Assembly: GCF_003149515.1 (NCBI RefSeq)
Contig: NZ_CP029145.1
Location: 3,720,001 to 3,784,000 of the forward strand
Source: Hymenobacter nivis
GTDB lineage: Bacteria > Bacteroidota > Bacteroidia > Cytophagales > Hymenobacteraceae
Direction: 5' to 3'
DNA: 64,000 bases
Within the stretch, counting starts at the first letter, position 1. Every line of letters begins with the position of its first letter. Made by a program: the position numbers and the translations under genes. The notes beneath the pieces are model-generated. The model saw only the letters and a program-made list of their open reading frames with translations. It had not been told where the DNA came from and searched no databases. This document shows positions 62,779-64,000 of the stretch, piece by piece.

Positions 62779-64000
62779 ATGATTATTGTTGACAATGCTT
62801 TAGCGGCGCGCGCCCGCGCCGGCCGGCCCATTCGGGTGGCCATGATCGGGGCTGGGTTCATGGCCAAGGGCGTGGCCCGCCAAATTTGCCGCTACGTGCC
62901 CGGCATGGAGCTGGTTGCCATTGCCAACCGCACGCTGGCCCACGCCCGGCAGGCCTACGCCGAAACCGACGTGCTCGGCGTGGCCGAAGTGGGCACTGTG
63001 GGGGCCCTGGAAGTCTGCATCGAACGGGGCCAGCCCGCTATTACCGACGATGCCCTGCTTGTCTGCCAAGCTGCGGGCATTGATGCCATCATCGAAGTGA
63101 CTGGGGCCGTGGAGTACGGAGCCCACGCCGTGATGGAGGCCATCCGCCACGGCAAGCACGTGGTGCTGCTCAATGCCGAGCTCGATGGCACGGTGGGGCC
63201 CATCCTGAAGGTGTACGCCGACCGCGCCGGCATTATTTACACCGTGGCCGACGGCGACCAGCCCGGCGTGACGCTCAACCTGGCGCGCTTCGTGCAAGGC
63301 ATCGGCGTGACGCCCGTGCTGTGCGGCAACATCAAGGGCCTGCACGACCCGTACCGCAACCCTACCACCCAGGCGGGCTTTGCCAAGCAGTGGGGCCAAA
63401 ACCCGAGCATGGTCACGAGCTTCGCCGACGGCAGCAAAATCAGCTTCGAGCAGGCCGTGATTGCCAATGCTTTGGGGATGCGCGTGGCCCGGCGCGGCAT
63501 GCTGGGGCCCACTGTGGCCCCCGGCACCCCCGTAACCGAAGCCGCCAACTGGTACCCGGCCGAGGAGCTGCTGAGCGGCGGCCCCGGCCTCGTCGACTAC
63601 GTGGTGGGGGCCAGCCCGGGGCCCGGCGTGTTCGTGCTGGGTACCATCGACGACCCGGTGCAGCGGCACTATCTCAACCTATATAAACTCGGGGCGGGGC
63701 CCCTGTACTGCTTCCACACGCCCTACCACTTGTGCCACTTCGAAACGCCTACCTCAGTGGCGCGGGCGGTGCTGTTCCACGATGCGGCGCTGGCCCCCCG
63801 GGGCCCCATGTACGTGGAGGTGGTGACGGCCGCCAAAGTGCCGCTGGCTGCCGGCCAGGTGCTCGACGGCATCGGCCACTACCACACCTACGGCCTGGCC
63901 GAAAACGCCGACGTAGCCCAGCGCGAAAACCTGCTGCCCCTGGGGGTAGCCGAGGGCTGCACCCTGCGCCGCGACGTGCCCAAAGACTATGTGCTGACCT
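62779..64000 (+). CDS. NAD(P)-binding / SAF-domain-like oxidoreductase, cut by window edge
   Basis: At least 407 codons from ATG 62779, no stop before 64000. N-terminal Rossmann domain RVAMIGAGFMAKGVARQI, then NAELDGTVGPILK, a homoserine-dehydrogenase-like region (DGDQPGVTLNLARFVQGIG) and a C-terminal part with AAKVPLAAGQVLDGIG, a SAF-like segment. This gene type is recurrent behind rfbF-SDR-rfbC and likely acts in the same sugar pathway. Confidence 0.85.
   Translation, partial: MIIVDNALAARARAGRPIRVAMIGAGFMAKGVARQICRYVPGMELVAIANRTLAHARQAYAETDVLGVAEVGTVGALEVCIERGQPAITDDALLVCQAAGIDAIIEVTGAVEYGAHAVMEAIRHGKHVVLLNAELDGTVGPILKVYADRAGIIYTVADGDQPGVTLNLARFVQGIGVTPVLCGNIKGLHDPYRNPTTQAGFAKQWGQNPSMVTSFADGSKISFEQAVIANALGMRVARRGMLGPTVAPGTPVTEAANWYPAEELLSGGPGLVDYVVGASPGPGVFVLGTIDDPVQRHYLNLYKLGAGPLYCFHTPYHLCHFETPTSVARAVLFHDAALAPRGPMYVEVVTAAKVPLAAGQVLDGIGHYHTYGLAENADVAQRENLLPLGVAEGCTLRRDVPKDYVLT

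Overview
The window is GC-rich, gene-dense DNA from a member of the Bacteroidota, most likely Hymenobacter or a close relative in Cytophagales. Evidence: a Bacteroidota-type -7 promoter word (TAnnTTTG) before many genes, a C-terminal type IX secretion sorting domain, a DUF4295 gene behind rpmB/rpmG, the DUF1599 / BT_3928-type / folP / cdaA neighbourhood, and TPM-domain genes next to lemA. The palindrome GGGCCC (often GGGGCCCC) is conspicuously frequent in genes and spacers alike.

Layout. 1-6.3 kb is housekeeping: hemB (3' end outside the window), a lipoprotein, ornithine aminotransferase divergent from a RidA gene, rpmB, rpmG, DUF4295, ftsY, a Rieske-like lipoprotein and tRNA-Asn. At 7.2-9.2 kb an RsbQ-type hydrolase is followed 4 nt later by a PAS histidine kinase, an arrangement like Bacillus RsbQ-RsbP with a kinase in place of the phosphatase. 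This is the best candidate for an unusual system. 9.3-16.1 kb is a mobile-element island: a palindromic dispersed repeat, an intact IS701-like element, a REP-like cluster, an inactivated IS1-family element carrying a nested TA-flanked MITE, an IS1-related MITE with a perfect 8-bp target duplication, and an IS3-family element broken by a 16-bp duplication, a nonsense codon and a hexamer expansion. An ABC ATPase, a small secreted protein and an elaA-like gene lie among them.

16-33 kb holds exporters, peptidases (M61, a secreted HExxH protease, S9 prolyl oligopeptidase), GH43, acetyltransferases, a methyltransferase preceded by nine GTGCC repeats, a LytS/LytTR pair with a membrane protein, and an alpha/beta hydrolase. 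33-45 kb holds gluconokinase, a glycosyltransferase, a nucleotidyltransferase, the lemA-TPM-TPM group, a fatty-acid hydroxylase, shikimate kinase, an orphan Opp-type permease, a BT_3928-type protein, DUF1599, and divergent folP-cdaA (folate and cyclic di-AMP synthesis).

45-59 kb holds a STAS protein, a LuxR-type regulator, kbl and tdh (together the two-step threonine-to-glycine route), a sedolisin, a second dead IS1 copy directly behind tdh, a pentapeptide protein, an OYE-type reductase, a secreted EEP hydrolase, a Tat-exported Gfo/Idh/MocA oxidoreductase and a decayed pirin gene. The right end (60-64 kb) is a collinear activated-sugar operon: rfbF, an SDR, an rfbC-like epimerase and an NAD(P)-binding protein cut by the window edge. 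Most intergenic gaps in the second half carry perfect or near-perfect inverted repeats of 60-100 bp, several of which look like members of dispersed repeat families.
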